Below, piece by piece: positions 1 through 8,010 of a DNA stretch of 14,330 bases; the stretch's first letter is position 1; every line of letters begins with the position of its first letter. A model generated the notes under the pieces. That model did no database searches and had not been told where the DNA came from. It worked only from the letters and a program-made list of their open reading frames with translations. The stretch is from Alphaproteobacteria bacterium UBA2954 (GTDB taxonomy: Bacteria; Pseudomonadota; Alphaproteobacteria; Puniceispirillales; Puniceispirillaceae). The stretch is taken from the NCBI GenBank assembly GCA_002348585.1, contig DEBO01000132.1, positions 1-14,330 on the forward strand, read 5' to 3'. A program made the translations under genes and the position numbers.

Positions 1-2
1 CG

Positions 3-2297
3 GTTCCTGATCTGGATAAGAAACGCAAACATGACATCGAAATTGTTGTTGATCGTGTGATCATCAAACCTGATGCGGATAATCTGGCAACACGGCTGGC
101 TGATTCGCTGGAAACCGCTATTGGACTGTCTGACGGTCTGGCTTATGCAGATGATGCTAGCAGTGGTCAGCGCACTGTCTTTTCGGCTCGGTTTGCCTGT
201 CCTGTATCCGGTTTCACCATTGATGAGATTGAACCACGCCTGTTTTCCTTCAATAACCCGTTTGGGGCCTGTCCTGACTGTGACGGTCTTGGTGTGTCGT
301 CTCATTTCGAAGCTCAGTTGGTGGTGCCTGATCCGCGCTTGTCCTTGAGTCAGGGAGCTCTGGCTCCTTGGGCGAAATCAACCTCTAAATATTATATCCA
401 GACACTGGAAAGCCTGGCCAAAACCTTTGGCTTTTCGCTGGATGTGCCGTTTGAAGAGCTGGATATTCAGGTTCAGCATGTTTTGCTCCATGGCAGCGGC
501 AATCAGGATGTTGAAATGGTTTATGATGACGGGCTGCGCTCCTACCGGACCACAAAACCGTTTGAAGGGCTGTTGCCCAATCTGACCCGCCGCTATGTTG
601 AAACAGATTCAAACTGGGTACGTGATGAACTGGAAAAATTCCGCGCGATCCAACCTTGTGAGGGGTGCGGCGGCAAACGATTAAAGGCTGAATCTCTGGC
701 TGTGCGGATTGATGATAAGGATATTTCTGATATTTCTGCCCTTTCAATCGGCGATGCAGCAGACTGGTTTACACAGCTCTCTGACAGCCTGTCGGCACAA
801 CAATCTGAAATTGCTGTACGCATTTTGAAAGAAATCAGTGAACGGCTTGGCTTTTTATCGAATGTAGGGCTGCGCTATCTTAATCTGTCCCGCAATTCCG
901 GCACTTTGTCAGGCGGTGAATCTCAGCGGATCAGGCTGGCCTCTCAGATCGGCTCTGGGCTGACCGGTGTTCTTTATGTCCTGGATGAGCCGTCTATTGG
1001 CCTTCATCAGCGCGATAATGACAGGCTGCTGGCCACCCTCACCCGCCTACGCGATCTCGGCAATACCGTTCTGGTTGTTGAACATGATGAAGATGCGATA
1101 CGCGCGGCTGACTACGTGATTGATATGGGCCCGGGGGCCGGTGTGCATGGTGGTCAGGTGGTCGCTGTAGGCACAGCTGAGCAGATAATGAATAAACAGG
1201 AATCTCTGACCGGCCAGTATCTGAGCGGGGTAAAGGAAATCAAAATCCCTAAACAACGGCGCAAAATTAACAAAAAGCGCCAGATCAGCCTGATCGGGGC
1301 GTCAGGTAATAACCTGCAGAATGTATCAGTGAACTTTCCGCTAGGCGTGCTGACCTGCGTGACAGGTGTGTCTGGTGGCGGTAAATCCACCTTGGTTCTG
1401 GAAACATTATGGAAAGCTCTATCCCGGCAATTGCATAAAGCCAGAGAAATACCCGCCCCTTATGACAAGCTGACCGGCATGGATTTGCTGGACAAGGTGG
1501 TTGATATTGACCAGTCACCGATTGGCCGCACCCCACGTTCCAATCCGGCGACTTATACAGGGGCCTTTACCCCAATCCGGGAATGGTTTGCCGGCCTGCC
1601 CGAATCCAAAAGCCGCGGCTATACCCCCGGCCGGTTCAGCTTCAATGTTAAAGGCGGGCGTTGTGAAGCTTGTCAAGGAGACGGCGTCATCAAGATTGAG
1701 ATGCATTTTCTGCCTGATGTCTATGTCACCTGTGATACCTGCAAGGGCAAAAGATATAACCGTGAAACTCTGGAAATAACATGGCGAGACAGATCGATAG
1801 CGGATATCCTTGATATGACAGTTGAAGAAGGTGTGGAGTATTTCAAGGCTGTGCCTTTTATCCGGGACAAGCTGCAGACGATGCTTCGTGTGGGGTTGGG
1901 CTATGTGCGCATTGGCCAGCAGGCCACGACCTTGTCCGGCGGTGAAGCACAACGTGTCAAACTGTCTAAAGAGTTGTCCAGACGCGCCACTGGCAAGACC
2001 ATCTATATTCTGGATGAGCCGACCACAGGGCTGCATTTCGCGGATATCGCCAAATTGCTGGAGGTGCTGCAGGAACTGGTCGACGGCGGCAATACCGTGA
2101 TTGTCATTGAACATAATCTGGACGTTATTAAAACAGCTGATTATATCATTGATATGGGGCCCGAAGGGGGGGACAGCGGCGGCCAGGTTGTCGCTACAGG
2201 AACGCCTGAGGATGTTGCGGCTGAACCGCAATCTCACACCGGCCGCTATCTTGTCCCTCTCCTGCTTGACCAGTCCGCACAGAAAAAGGTGTCCTAG
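3..2297 (+). CDS. uvrA: UvrA, excinuclease ABC subunit A (5'-partial)
   Basis: DNA damage-recognition ATPase of nucleotide excision repair; a UvrA dimer loads UvrB at lesions in the cytoplasm. The frame is open from base 3, so the start lies upstream. By recall of E. coli UvrA (940 aa), about 190 N-terminal residues, including the first Walker A, are missing. Visible parts: first zinc module (about 198-290, C-P-V-S then C-P-D-C); CxxC-G-x-R-L module (about 655-680); first ABC signature LSGGESQR (about 905-928) with Walker [14 protein letters not shown]; second Walker [10 protein letters not shown] (about 1363-1390); third zinc module CEAC...CDTC (about 1660-1750); second signature LSGGEAQR (about 1932-1955) with [13 protein letters not shown]. 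The first zinc module has Ser (207-209) where E. coli has the second Cys. trmFO follows after 8 bases, so the two are probably co-transcribed. Identification is essentially certain. Confidence 0.98.
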   Translation, partial: VPDLDKKRKHDIEIVVDRVIIKPDADNLATRLADSLETAIGLSDGLAYADDASSGQRTVFSARFACPVSGFTIDEIEPRLFSFNNPFGACPDCDGLGVSSHFEAQLVVPDPRLSLSQGALAPWAKSTSKYYIQTLESLAKTFGFSLDVPFEELDIQVQHVLLHGSGNQDVEMVYDDGLRSYRTTKPFEGLLPNLTRRYVETDSNWVRDELEKFRAIQPCEGCGGKRLKAESLAVRIDDKDISDISALSIGDAADWFTQLSDSLSAQQSEIAVRILKEISERLGFLSNVGLRYLNLSRNSGTLSGGESQRIRLASQIGSGLTGVLYVLDEPSIGLHQRDNDRLLATLTRLRDLGNTVLVVEHDEDAIRAADYVIDMGPGAGVHGGQVVAVGTAEQIMNKQESLTGQYLSGVKEIKIPKQRRKINKKRQISLIGASGNNLQNVSVNFPLGVLTCVTGVSGGGKSTLVLETLWKALSRQLHKAREIPAPYDKLTGMDLLDKVVDIDQSPIGRTPRSNPATYTGAFTPIREWFAGLPESKSRGYTPGRFSFNVKGGRCEACQGDGVIKIEMHFLPDVYVTCDTCKGKRYNRETLEITWRDRSIADILDMTVEEGVEYFKAVPFIRDKLQTMLRVGLGYVRIGQQATTLSGGEAQRVKLSKELSRRATGKTIYILDEPTTGLHFADIAKLLEVLQELVDGGNTVIVIEHNLDVIKTADYIIDMGPEGGDSGGQVVATGTPEDVAAEPQSHTGRYLVPLLLDQSAQKKVS

Positions 2298-2305
2298 AAA
2301 CGCTT

Positions 2306-3697
2306 ATGCAAGCCAATAAACTTCATATTATCGGCGGCGGCATTGCCGGATCAGAAGCGGCCTGGCAGGCAGCAGAAATGGGCGCCTCTGTGATACTGCA
2401 TGAAATGCGCCCAGTCCGCAAAACAGATGTACACCAGACAGGTCAGCTGGCTGAATTGGTCTGTTCAAACTCATTCCGGTCTGATGATGCTACAGCCAAT
2501 GCGGTTGGCGTGCTGCATGCGGAAATGCGGATGCTGGGCTCTGTCGTCATGGCTGAGGCTGATACCGCGCGTGTGCCGGCCGGTGGGGCGCTGGCGGTTG
2601 ACCGCGAGCTGTTTTCCAAAGGAGTTCAGGATCGCCTAGAAGCCCATCCCAACATAACAATTAAACGTGATGAGATCACCAACCTGCCAGACGCCAGCTG
2701 GGGCCAGACCATTATTGCCACCGGCCCGCTGACCTCACAGCTTCTGGCAGAGTCCATAAGGGCAGAAACAGGGGAAGAGGATCTGGCTTTCTTTGATGCG
2801 ATTGCGCCCATTGTCTATTTTGACAGCGTGAATATGGATGTGGCCTGGTTTCAGTCCCGTTATGACAAAACCTCAGAGGGTGGTGACGGCAAAGATTATA
2901 TCAACTGCCCTTTGAACGAGCAGCAATATTACCGGTTTCTGGAAGAAATGCTAGCAGCTGAGAAAATGTCGTTCCGTGAATGGGAACAGAACACGCCTTA
3001 TTTTGACGGCTGTATGCCGATAGAGGTGATGGCAGACAGAGGCCGCGAGACATTACGGTTCGGGCCAATGAAGCCGGTCGGGCTAACCAATTCACATGAC
3101 AGCAGCCGGCCTTATGCTGTGGTCCAGCTGCGTCAGGATAACAAGCTGGGCACACTGTTTAATATGGTTGGCTTCCAGACCAAGATGAAACATGCAGAAC
3201 AGGTCCGGATTTTCCAGATGATCCCCGGGCTGGAAGATGCACAATTTGCCAGGCTGGGCGGGTTGCACAGAAACACCTTTATCAATAGTCCAAAACTGCT
3301 TGATAGGCAGATGCGACTGCGTTTAAAACCACATATTCGTTTTGCAGGACAGATAACAGGCGTTGAAGGTTATGTTGAATCTGCTGCGATTGGTGGGCTG
3401 ACAGGCCGAATGGCAGCCTGCGATCTGTTTGGGCAAGGCTGGACGCCGCCGCCTGCGCAAACAGCACATGGGGCCCTTTTGTCACATATTACAGGCGGGG
3501 CGATGTCAGATACCTTCCAGCCTATGAACGTAAATTTTGGTCTTTTCCCTGAGCTGGAACAGCAGAATATCGGTAAACGCGGCCTGCGGGGACGCGATCG
3601 CAAAGCGGCTTATGCCAGGCGTGCTTTGGTCACAATGAGGGATTGGTCTGGAAACCTCAGTTTCCCTCTGCCAGAACTCTTCACTGCCTCATCGTGA
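2306..3697 (+). CDS. trmFO: TrmFO, methylenetetrahydrofolate-tRNA-(uracil-54-C5)-methyltransferase
   Basis: Flavoprotein that makes m5U54 in the T-loop of tRNA, using methylene-tetrahydrofolate as carbon donor and FAD/NAD(P)H as reductant. The 463 aa length is normal for the family. It opens with a Rossmann FAD-binding motif ([12 protein letters not shown], residues 8-19), followed by HEMRP and the family signature [15 protein letters not shown]53 in that signature and C236 in FDGCMPIE correspond to the two catalytic cysteines known from Bacillus subtilis TrmFO (C53, C226). The C-terminus has the second FAD/GidA-like region ([24 protein letters not shown]). The ATG at 2306 is 8 bases after the uvrA stop, with AAGGTG (2286-2291) inside the uvrA end as a plausible ribosome site. 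The gene overlaps the minus-strand gene tail to tail by 9 bases. I rejected GidA/MnmG because that family is longer and lacks the [14 protein letters not shown] signature. Confidence 0.97.
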   Translation: MQANKLHIIGGGIAGSEAAWQAAEMGASVILHEMRPVRKTDVHQTGQLAELVCSNSFRSDDATANAVGVLHAEMRMLGSVVMAEADTARVPAGGALAVDRELFSKGVQDRLEAHPNITIKRDEITNLPDASWGQTIIATGPLTSQLLAESIRAETGEEDLAFFDAIAPIVYFDSVNMDVAWFQSRYDKTSEGGDGKDYINCPLNEQQYYRFLEEMLAAEKMSFREWEQNTPYFDGCMPIEVMADRGRETLRFGPMKPVGLTNSHDSSRPYAVVQLRQDNKLGTLFNMVGFQTKMKHAEQVRIFQMIPGLEDAQFARLGGLHRNTFINSPKLLDRQMRLRLKPHIRFAGQITGVEGYVESAAIGGLTGRMAACDLFGQGWTPPPAQTAHGALLSHITGGAMSDTFQPMNVNFGLFPELEQQNIGKRGLRGRDRKAAYARRALVTMRDWSGNLSFPLPELFTASS

Positions 3698-3699
3698 GG
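3687..3699. repeat. Small palindrome holding both convergent stop codons
   Basis: CCTCA-TCG-TGAGG forms a perfect 5-bp stem with a 3-base centre. The trmFO TGA (3695-3697) is in one arm and the TGA of the minus-strand squalene/phytoene-synthase-like gene (3689-3691, reverse complement) is in the other. A second overlapping possibility pairs AGGTT (3697-3701) with AACCT (3713-3717). Neither has a T-run on either strand, so this is not a canonical intrinsic terminator. It may be only a chance result of the overlapping tails. Confidence 0.4.
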
Positions 3700-4309
3700 T
3701 TGGCCGTAACATAACCTGGTAGAGTAAGCCGAAGATCAAAAAGGGTGTTCTTGTCACATCACGCTCTGCGGCTTTTCTGGCCAAATACGCAAGGCAGATA
3801 AGAAATTCACACCCCTTTCCTGCCTGTGCATAAATTGCATCAGAACTTGGTACATTAACGGGCTGTCCTGCCCGGCTAAGAGCGACAGACCGACCAATCT
3901 CTTCTGCAAAATCAGTCCGCTTCAAACCTGCCTTCACAGACATTAGGTAGATAAGTTGTGCCCAATTATCAGCAGAATCAGACGTGCCAAGCTCTATGGA
4001 TTGCCTCCAAGATACAAGCAAGGAGGATATGTCTTCTGCTGTTAACTCCCCGGATAATAGCTGGTTTTTTAGATGGGCAGCGAGCGGGCCTGCCGATGCG
4101 TTATCTGTGTCAAGCTGAGCTTGCCACCATTGCAGACGTATCATTGCCAGCATCGGCTCAGATACTTGTGCTGCAATCCGATCAAACTCCAGTCCCAACA
4201 AGAGAAGAGTTGATAATGTCGCTTTCTGTCTTTCTGTCTGAAATAACAAAGCCAGAGCAAGACGGGGGGCATGCTGGCGAAGACTGTTATAGGCCGTTTG
4301 GTTCACCAT
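3689..4309 (-). CDS. Short squalene/phytoene synthase-family protein (NDUFAF6-like)
   Basis: The N-terminal third matches the alphaproteobacterial squalene/phytoene-synthase-like family: [21 protein letters not shown] (residues 15-35), then [26 protein letters not shown] (41-66), where EPMLxxIRLQWW is the recognisable block. At 206 aa it is shorter than the usual roughly 250-290 aa. The Asp-rich DxxxD metal motifs of true prenyl synthases are absent, so isoprenoid synthesis is unlikely. The human relative NDUFAF6 is a complex I assembly factor, and the upstream neighbour is a Mth938 protein related to NDUFAF3, which supports a membrane-complex assembly role (inference). It is last in the yajC-secD-secF-Mth938 run, 33 bases after the preceding stop, with no good Shine-Dalgarno before the ATG. 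The frame is intact; shortening seems to be loss of central segments rather than a frameshift. Confidence 0.75.
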   Translation of the reverse strand: MVNQTAYNSLRQHAPRLALALLFQTERQKATLSTLLLLGLEFDRIAAQVSEPMLAMIRLQWWQAQLDTDNASAGPLAAHLKNQLLSGELTAEDISSLLVSWRQSIELGTSDSADNWAQLIYLMSVKAGLKRTDFAEEIGRSVALSRAGQPVNVPSSDAIYAQAGKGCEFLICLAYLARKAAERDVTRTPFLIFGLLYQVMLRPTSR

Positions 4310-4342
4310 TTTGTCTCGTTGGCTTGTCGTCCTCTATTCCTT

Positions 4343-4759
4343 TTACTCTACAGCCAGCAAACCTGCCGCAGCCGTGCGGCCTTCCGTTAGCAAAACATTC
4401 CAGGTCCGGCAGGCAGCTGCTGTACTCATCACTTCGAGCTTTATACCTTCATTACGTAATGCAGAGGCGATATCAGGCAAGTGGCTCTGCGGATACTCGC
4501 CAAGACCAAGCACAAGCAAATCAACATCTGTGTCTTGTAGGAAGCTGAGAAGTTCATCAGCTGAAATATCCTGTTCTGTCCTTACAGGCCAAGCCAGGGT
4601 CTGCCGTTGCAGAACAAATTGCGCACCAATCACACTTTTCTTGGCAATTCTAAAGCCGCCTTTGCCGTAACTATTTATAATTTGCAAACGATCGTCATCT
4701 GGAAATTCTTTTACAGAAATCAGCGGGTTATGTTTATCTGTCGTATGTTCAGACATCAT
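4343..4759 (-). CDS. Mth938/DUF498-domain protein (NDUFAF3-like)
   Basis: Small 138 aa soluble protein made of one Mth938 (DUF498) domain. Visible family blocks are a SYGKGGFRI strand (residues 30-38), the LLVLGLGEYPQSHLP loop, and the C-terminal GIKLEVMSTAAACRTWNVLLTEGR signature with its conserved T-x-A-A-C-R-T-x-N pattern. The human homologue NDUFAF3 is needed for mitochondrial complex I assembly; the bacterial role is not firmly established. Two consecutive ATGs (4757-4759 and 4754-4756) could start translation; a GAGG-type site lies a few bases upstream (about 4764-4770), favouring the first. The gene is 50 bases behind secF and 33 before the squalene/phytoene-synthase-like gene. From memory, linkage of this family to secD/secF is a conserved alphaproteobacterial arrangement. 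Confidence 0.9.
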   Translation of the reverse strand: MMSEHTTDKHNPLISVKEFPDDDRLQIINSYGKGGFRIAKKSVIGAQFVLQRQTLAWPVRTEQDISADELLSFLQDTDVDLLVLGLGEYPQSHLPDIASALRNEGIKLEVMSTAAACRTWNVLLTEGRTAAAGLLAVE

Positions 4760-4799
4760 TTAGCCTCATCAGATAAAGCCCACTTCTCAACCCACTATT

Positions 4800-4817
4800 A
4801 ACGCTAACATTAGCGTT
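4800..4817 (-). repeat. Perfect inverted repeat across the secF stop codon
   Basis: AACGCTAA and TTAGCGTT (4800-4807 and 4810-4817) flank a 2-base centre. In the minus-strand mRNA this can fold into a 7-bp stem with an ATGT-type tetraloop, starting within the last codons of secF and enclosing its TAA. It lacks a following U-run, so a terminator is not supported. An mRNA 3'-end or processing hairpin between secF and the Mth938 gene is possible. Confidence 0.5.
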
Positions 4818-5745
4818 CATATTCAGGCACAGGTGCTGAGTTGTCTTCATCATCACTGCGCTTGAGGTCAAAACGCGAGATTACACCAACCGCAACAAAA
4901 ATTGAGGAATAGGTGCCAATAGTCACGCCCCACAACATTGCCAACGCAAAATCCCTTAGTACAGCTCCACCAAAAATAATGATCGCCAGCAACGCAAGTG
5001 AGGTGGTGACCGAAGTCATCACTGTCCGCGACAAAGTTTCATTCAAGGATTTATTGAGGATTTTAGCCTGATCCCATGATTTGTATTTACGCAGGTTTTC
5101 GCGGACTCGATCAAACACGACAACGGTATCATTGATAGAATAACCAGCGATTGTCAAAATAGCGGCAACAGTGGCCAGATTAAACTCAAAGCTAGCCAAG
5201 GCAAACAGGCCCACTGTGGAAATCACATCATGGCCAAGAGCAATAACGGCGGCAATTGAGAACTGCCACTCAAATCTGAACCAGATATAAATCATAATCG
5301 CCAGAAGAGCACAGCCTACTGCCAGCATACCTTTCTCAGCGAGTTCAGCCCCGATTGTCGGACCAACAAACTCAGTCCTGCGAATATCAAAGTTCTCTCC
5401 CAGTGTTTCTGTGATGCGCTGAATAGCCGCTATCTGCGCTGTTTCATCCCCTTCCTGACGCTGCACTCGGATCAGAATGTCACGTTTACTTCCAAAGCTC
5501 TGAATTGAAATATCGCCAAGGTTTAAACGGCTAAGTTCTGAACGAATTTTAGCAACCTCAATAACGTTCTGTGATTGCGCCTCAATTAGGATGCCGCCTC
5601 GGAAGTCAATACCCAAATTCAGTCCTTTGCCAAGAAATAGTCCTATCGAAACAAGTACCAATATTGCAGAAAAGGCAGCTGTCAGCCGCATGTGACGCAG
5701 AAAATCAAAAGCCGAACTATCGGGGACAAGTTTTAATCTAAACAT
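4810..5745 (-). CDS. secF: SecF, protein translocase subunit
   Basis: Inner-membrane subunit of the SecDF-YajC complex, which uses the proton motive force to help pull secreted proteins through SecYEG from the periplasmic side. The 311 aa length is typical. It has a first membrane helix at about residues 21-40, then the family motif GIDFRGG (45-51), a short periplasmic domain, and five more helices. The conserved SINDTVVVFDRVREN segment (helix 4 region) carries the Asp/Arg residues implicated in proton coupling, and the SRTVMTSVTTSLALL segment follows. An AGGAAG ribosome site (5752-5757) sits 6 bases before the ATG, in the 14-base gap after secD. The final codons and TAA lie in a perfect inverted repeat. 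SecD and SecF are separate genes here, not fused. Confidence 0.97.
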   Translation of the reverse strand: MFRLKLVPDSSAFDFLRHMRLTAAFSAILVLVSIGLFLGKGLNLGIDFRGGILIEAQSQNVIEVAKIRSELSRLNLGDISIQSFGSKRDILIRVQRQEGDETAQIAAIQRITETLGENFDIRRTEFVGPTIGAELAEKGMLAVGCALLAIMIYIWFRFEWQFSIAAVIALGHDVISTVGLFALASFEFNLATVAAILTIAGYSINDTVVVFDRVRENLRKYKSWDQAKILNKSLNETLSRTVMTSVTTSLALLAIIIFGGAVLRDFALAMLWGVTIGTYSSIFVAVGVISRFDLKRSDDEDNSAPVPEYER

Positions 5746-5759
5746 CCTTTACTTCCTGT

Positions 5760-7334
5760 CTACAACATCAGCCCTTTAGGCTTTTTTGCATCTGTCCAGA
5801 GGACAATAAATAAGCGTGTAACCATAATAGCTGTGAACATGGAAGTCAGAATGCCAAGGGATAAGGTCACAGCAAATCCTTTGATCGGACCTGTTCCAAA
5901 AATAAAGAGGAACAGAGCAGCGAATAAAGTGGTAAGATTTGAGTCAATAATTGTTGAAATTGCCCGCTTATAACCTGCTTCAATAGCAGCTCTGACCTTT
6001 CGTCCAGCTCTGAGTTCTTCCCGCACACGCTCAAAAATCAAAACATTCGAATCAACAGCCATCCCCATCGTAAGCACAATACCGGCAATACCAGGCAGTG
6101 TTAGTGTAGCCTGCAATGCACTTAAGGCGCCTAAAATCAAAATGATATTTACGAACAATGCTCCAACAGCAAAAATGCCAAAAAGTCCATAGCTTGCGAC
6201 CATGTAAATTATGACCAGTATCATGCCAACCACAGCTGCAATCTGGCCGGCCGCAATAGAATCGGCTCCAAGGCCCGGGCCAACAGAACGCTCCTCAAGT
6301 ACTATAAGCGGTGCTGGAAGCGCACCGGCACGTAATATCAATGCTAGCTCTTGTGTTTCCTCAACAGTAAATGTACCTGTTATCTGGCCATTCGTAAAAA
6401 TTTGTGCCTGAATAACAGGTGCGGAAACCACTTTGCCATCAAGGATAATAGCGAAAGGCCTGCCGATATTTTCAGCCGTAACCCGGCCAAATTTTCGCCC
6501 ACCAGCAGCGTTCAACTGAAAATTCACCGAAGGGCGGCCATTCTGATCAAAAGCTGCGCTGGCATTTTCCAACATTTCACCGCTAACCATGACGCGCTTC
6601 TCAACTACATAATCAGGCTCGCCTTTATTTACGCTTTCAAGAAGCTGGCTGCCTGGCGGTACACGTCCTGTGCGCTTGGCTTCGTCCGCGGTGGTTCGTG
6701 TGTCAACCAACTGAAAAGTCAGGCGGGCGGTTTGACCCAGAAGGCGCTTGATTCGCTCGGGATCATCGATCCCTGGCAGCTGTATTAAAACCCTGTCCCG
6801 GCCCTGGCGTTGAATAATTGGCTCTTTAGTCCCATCAGGATCAAGGCGACGTCGGATAATCTCAATCGCCTGTTCAACAGTGTTGTCAGCCATCAGCTGC
6901 AAGCCAGCTTCAGAAAAGCTAATGTTATAGGTTAAATCTTTATTAACAACTTCAAATTCGCGTCCTAATTCATTAAAAATATTTGTAAGTATTATTTCAT
7001 TTTCTGTTTTACGAAGCGTGAATGTTACCGCATTAGGTGAGGCTTTTAACCCTTTGAAGCGGATTTTTTCATCCCTTAAAGACAGGCGCAATTGCTCAGC
7101 AATCCCCTCGAGGCGCTCTTCGCGGACGGCAGGAAGATCTGCACGAAGCAGAAGATGTGATCCCCCTTGCAAATCAAGACCCAGATTAATTTCTTCACCT
7201 GGCAAAAAGCGCATCAACCCTGCGCTGGACTGGTCAACACGGCTTCCATTGAATAGGTTTGGCACGGCATAAGCACAGCCAAGCAAGATAACAAACAAAA
7301 CAAGCGTTTTTTTCCAACCTTCAAACTGTAACAT
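5760..7334 (-). CDS. secD: SecD, protein translocase subunit
   Basis: Larger inner-membrane partner of SecF, with a big periplasmic P1 region thought to bind emerging preproteins. The 524 aa length fits alphaproteobacterial SecD. A first membrane helix (residues 9-27) is followed by NLGLDLQGGSHLLLRADL (50-67), the SecD counterpart of the SecF GIDFRGG motif. The periplasmic part includes RRRLDPDGTKEP and the head region DGKVVSAPVIQ. Five membrane helices fill about 350-512, including GMAVDSNVLIFERVREEL, whose Asp is the conserved proton-pathway residue. The start ATG follows a poor ribosome site (only AGGCTC nearby), and 106 bases separate it from yajC; a bulged hairpin lies in that spacer. 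Co-transcription with yajC is likely, but the spacer leaves room for separate control. Confidence 0.97.
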   Translation of the reverse strand: MLQFEGWKKTLVLFVILLGCAYAVPNLFNGSRVDQSSAGLMRFLPGEEINLGLDLQGGSHLLLRADLPAVREERLEGIAEQLRLSLRDEKIRFKGLKASPNAVTFTLRKTENEIILTNIFNELGREFEVVNKDLTYNISFSEAGLQLMADNTVEQAIEIIRRRLDPDGTKEPIIQRQGRDRVLIQLPGIDDPERIKRLLGQTARLTFQLVDTRTTADEAKRTGRVPPGSQLLESVNKGEPDYVVEKRVMVSGEMLENASAAFDQNGRPSVNFQLNAAGGRKFGRVTAENIGRPFAIILDGKVVSAPVIQAQIFTNGQITGTFTVEETQELALILRAGALPAPLIVLEERSVGPGLGADSIAAGQIAAVVGMILVIIYMVASYGLFGIFAVGALFVNIILILGALSALQATLTLPGIAGIVLTMGMAVDSNVLIFERVREELRAGRKVRAAIEAGYKRAISTIIDSNLTTLFAALFLFIFGTGPIKGFAVTLSLGILTSMFTAIMVTRLFIVLWTDAKKPKGLML

Positions 7335-7404
7335 GGGGAGCCTATTCTTAACCTTTGATAGAAAAATGAAGCGAGATACCTGTCAAGCAGAAGCAGCCAT
7401 CTGT

Positions 7405-7437
7405 AGGGAATTCCAAGATCAAGGAACAGCCTTCCCT
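7405..7437 (-). repeat. Bulged inverted repeat in the yajC-secD spacer
   Basis: AGGGAA (7405-7410) pairs with TTCCCT (7432-7437), and inside it TTCC (7411-7414) pairs with GGAA (7423-7426). Together these give about 10 bp of stem with a 5-base bulge and an 8-base loop in the minus-strand transcript, just after the yajC stop. No U-run follows, so I do not call it a terminator. It may be an mRNA-processing or attenuation structure. Confidence 0.3.
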
Positions 7438-7440
7438 CAG

Positions 7441-7824
7441 TTATTTCTTTTTACCAAATAATGCGCCTAACCCTTGTTTCGGGGCGTCCTCTTTCGCTTT
7501 AACTGTTTTCGAAGCATCTTTTTTGTCTCGCAGGTCAGCGATCATTGTACGCATGACACTTACCTTTATATCCTTAGCGATTTCAACTTCAACCGTTTCC
7601 TGCCCTTCAACAGACTTTGAGACAGTGCCCAAAAGACCGCCAGAAGTGACAATCTTGTCACCGCGCTTCACATTATTCACCATTTCACGATGTTCTTTTG
7701 CACGTTTCTGTTGAGGCCTTATTAGGAAGAAATAAAACACAACAAAGATAAGTAAAAAGGGCAGCAGCGACGATAATCCTCCGGCACCTCCGGATGCCTG
7801 CGCAAAGGCTGGGCTGATAATCAT
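7441..7824 (-). CDS. yajC: YajC, Sec translocon accessory subunit
   Basis: Small single-span inner-membrane protein that copurifies with SecDF. The 127 aa product has a short periplasmic N-terminus (MIISPAFAQA, Gly-rich linker), one membrane helix at about residues 18-36 (LSSLLPFLLIFVVFYFFL), and the YajC hallmark LIRPQQKRAKEH directly after it. The cytoplasmic domain GDKIVTSGGLLGTV...VEVEIAKDIKVSVMRTMI is also family-typical. The C-terminal about 25 residues are Lys/Ala-rich and poorly conserved. A strong AGGAGG ribosome site (7830-7835) lies 5 bases before the ATG, the best in the window, suggesting this is the first and most strongly translated gene of the yajC-secD-secF run. Its promoter should be in the divergent region 7825-8060. 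Confidence 0.97.
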   Translation of the reverse strand: MIISPAFAQASGGAGGLSSLLPFLLIFVVFYFFLIRPQQKRAKEHREMVNNVKRGDKIVTSGGLLGTVSKSVEGQETVEVEIAKDIKVSVMRTMIADLRDKKDASKTVKAKEDAPKQGLGALFGKKK

Positions 7825-7857
7825 ATTTTCCTCCTAAGCTGTGACGTGCGTTGCACT

Positions 7858-7863
7858 ATCATA
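7858..7863 (-). promoter_or_regulatory. Candidate -10 element for yajC
   Basis: Minus-strand TATGAT matches the sigma-70 -10 consensus at five of six bases and lies about 34 bases before the yajC ATG. The palindrome at 7868-7880 would fall in the -10/-35 spacer, the usual place for a repressor site. The -35 box is not convincing. Confidence 0.3.
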
Positions 7864-7867
7864 TCGA

Positions 7868-7880
7868 CTGTTTGAAACAG
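7868..7880. repeat. 13-base palindrome CTGTTTGAAACAG
   Basis: Perfect 6-bp arms (CTGTTT/AAACAG) around one central base, just upstream of the candidate yajC -10. The same half-site recurs 60 bases downstream in a wider inverted repeat (7926-7962). A protein-binding operator is plausible; no known regulator is identified. Confidence 0.5.
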
Positions 7881-7925
7881 CACAGGATGACCTAGTTCCC
7901 TGCTGTAAAATTACTGCTGAACAAT

Positions 7926-7962
7926 ACCTGTTTGTCTTGCAGGCGGCAACAGCAAAACAGGT
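7926..7962. repeat. Inverted repeat ACCTGTTT / AAACAGGT
   Basis: Perfect 8-bp arms (7926-7933 and 7955-7962) separated by 21 bases, containing the CTGTTT/AAACAG half-site also seen at 7868-7880. Neither strand shows a following T-run, so it is not a terminator. It may be an operator, or a structured leader for one of the divergent transcripts. Confidence 0.5.
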
Positions 7963-8010
7963 CAATTTCAGTTATATGATTGATTGCGTCTCATGGATGA
8001 GATCTTGTAT

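Noticed and set aside
1515..2237. 240-codon open frame antisense to uvrA
   Set aside because: Lies entirely within the well-supported uvrA frame and shows no recognisable domain; long antisense shadows are common under biased codon use.
3690..4309. True phytoene or squalene synthase in a carotenoid/hopanoid pathway
   Set aside because: Asp-rich metal motifs are absent, the protein is short, and no isoprenoid genes are nearby.
3958..4548. 196-codon plus-strand frame across the two assembly-factor-like genes
   Set aside because: Antisense to two family-recognisable genes and their spacer, no protein motif; a shadow frame.
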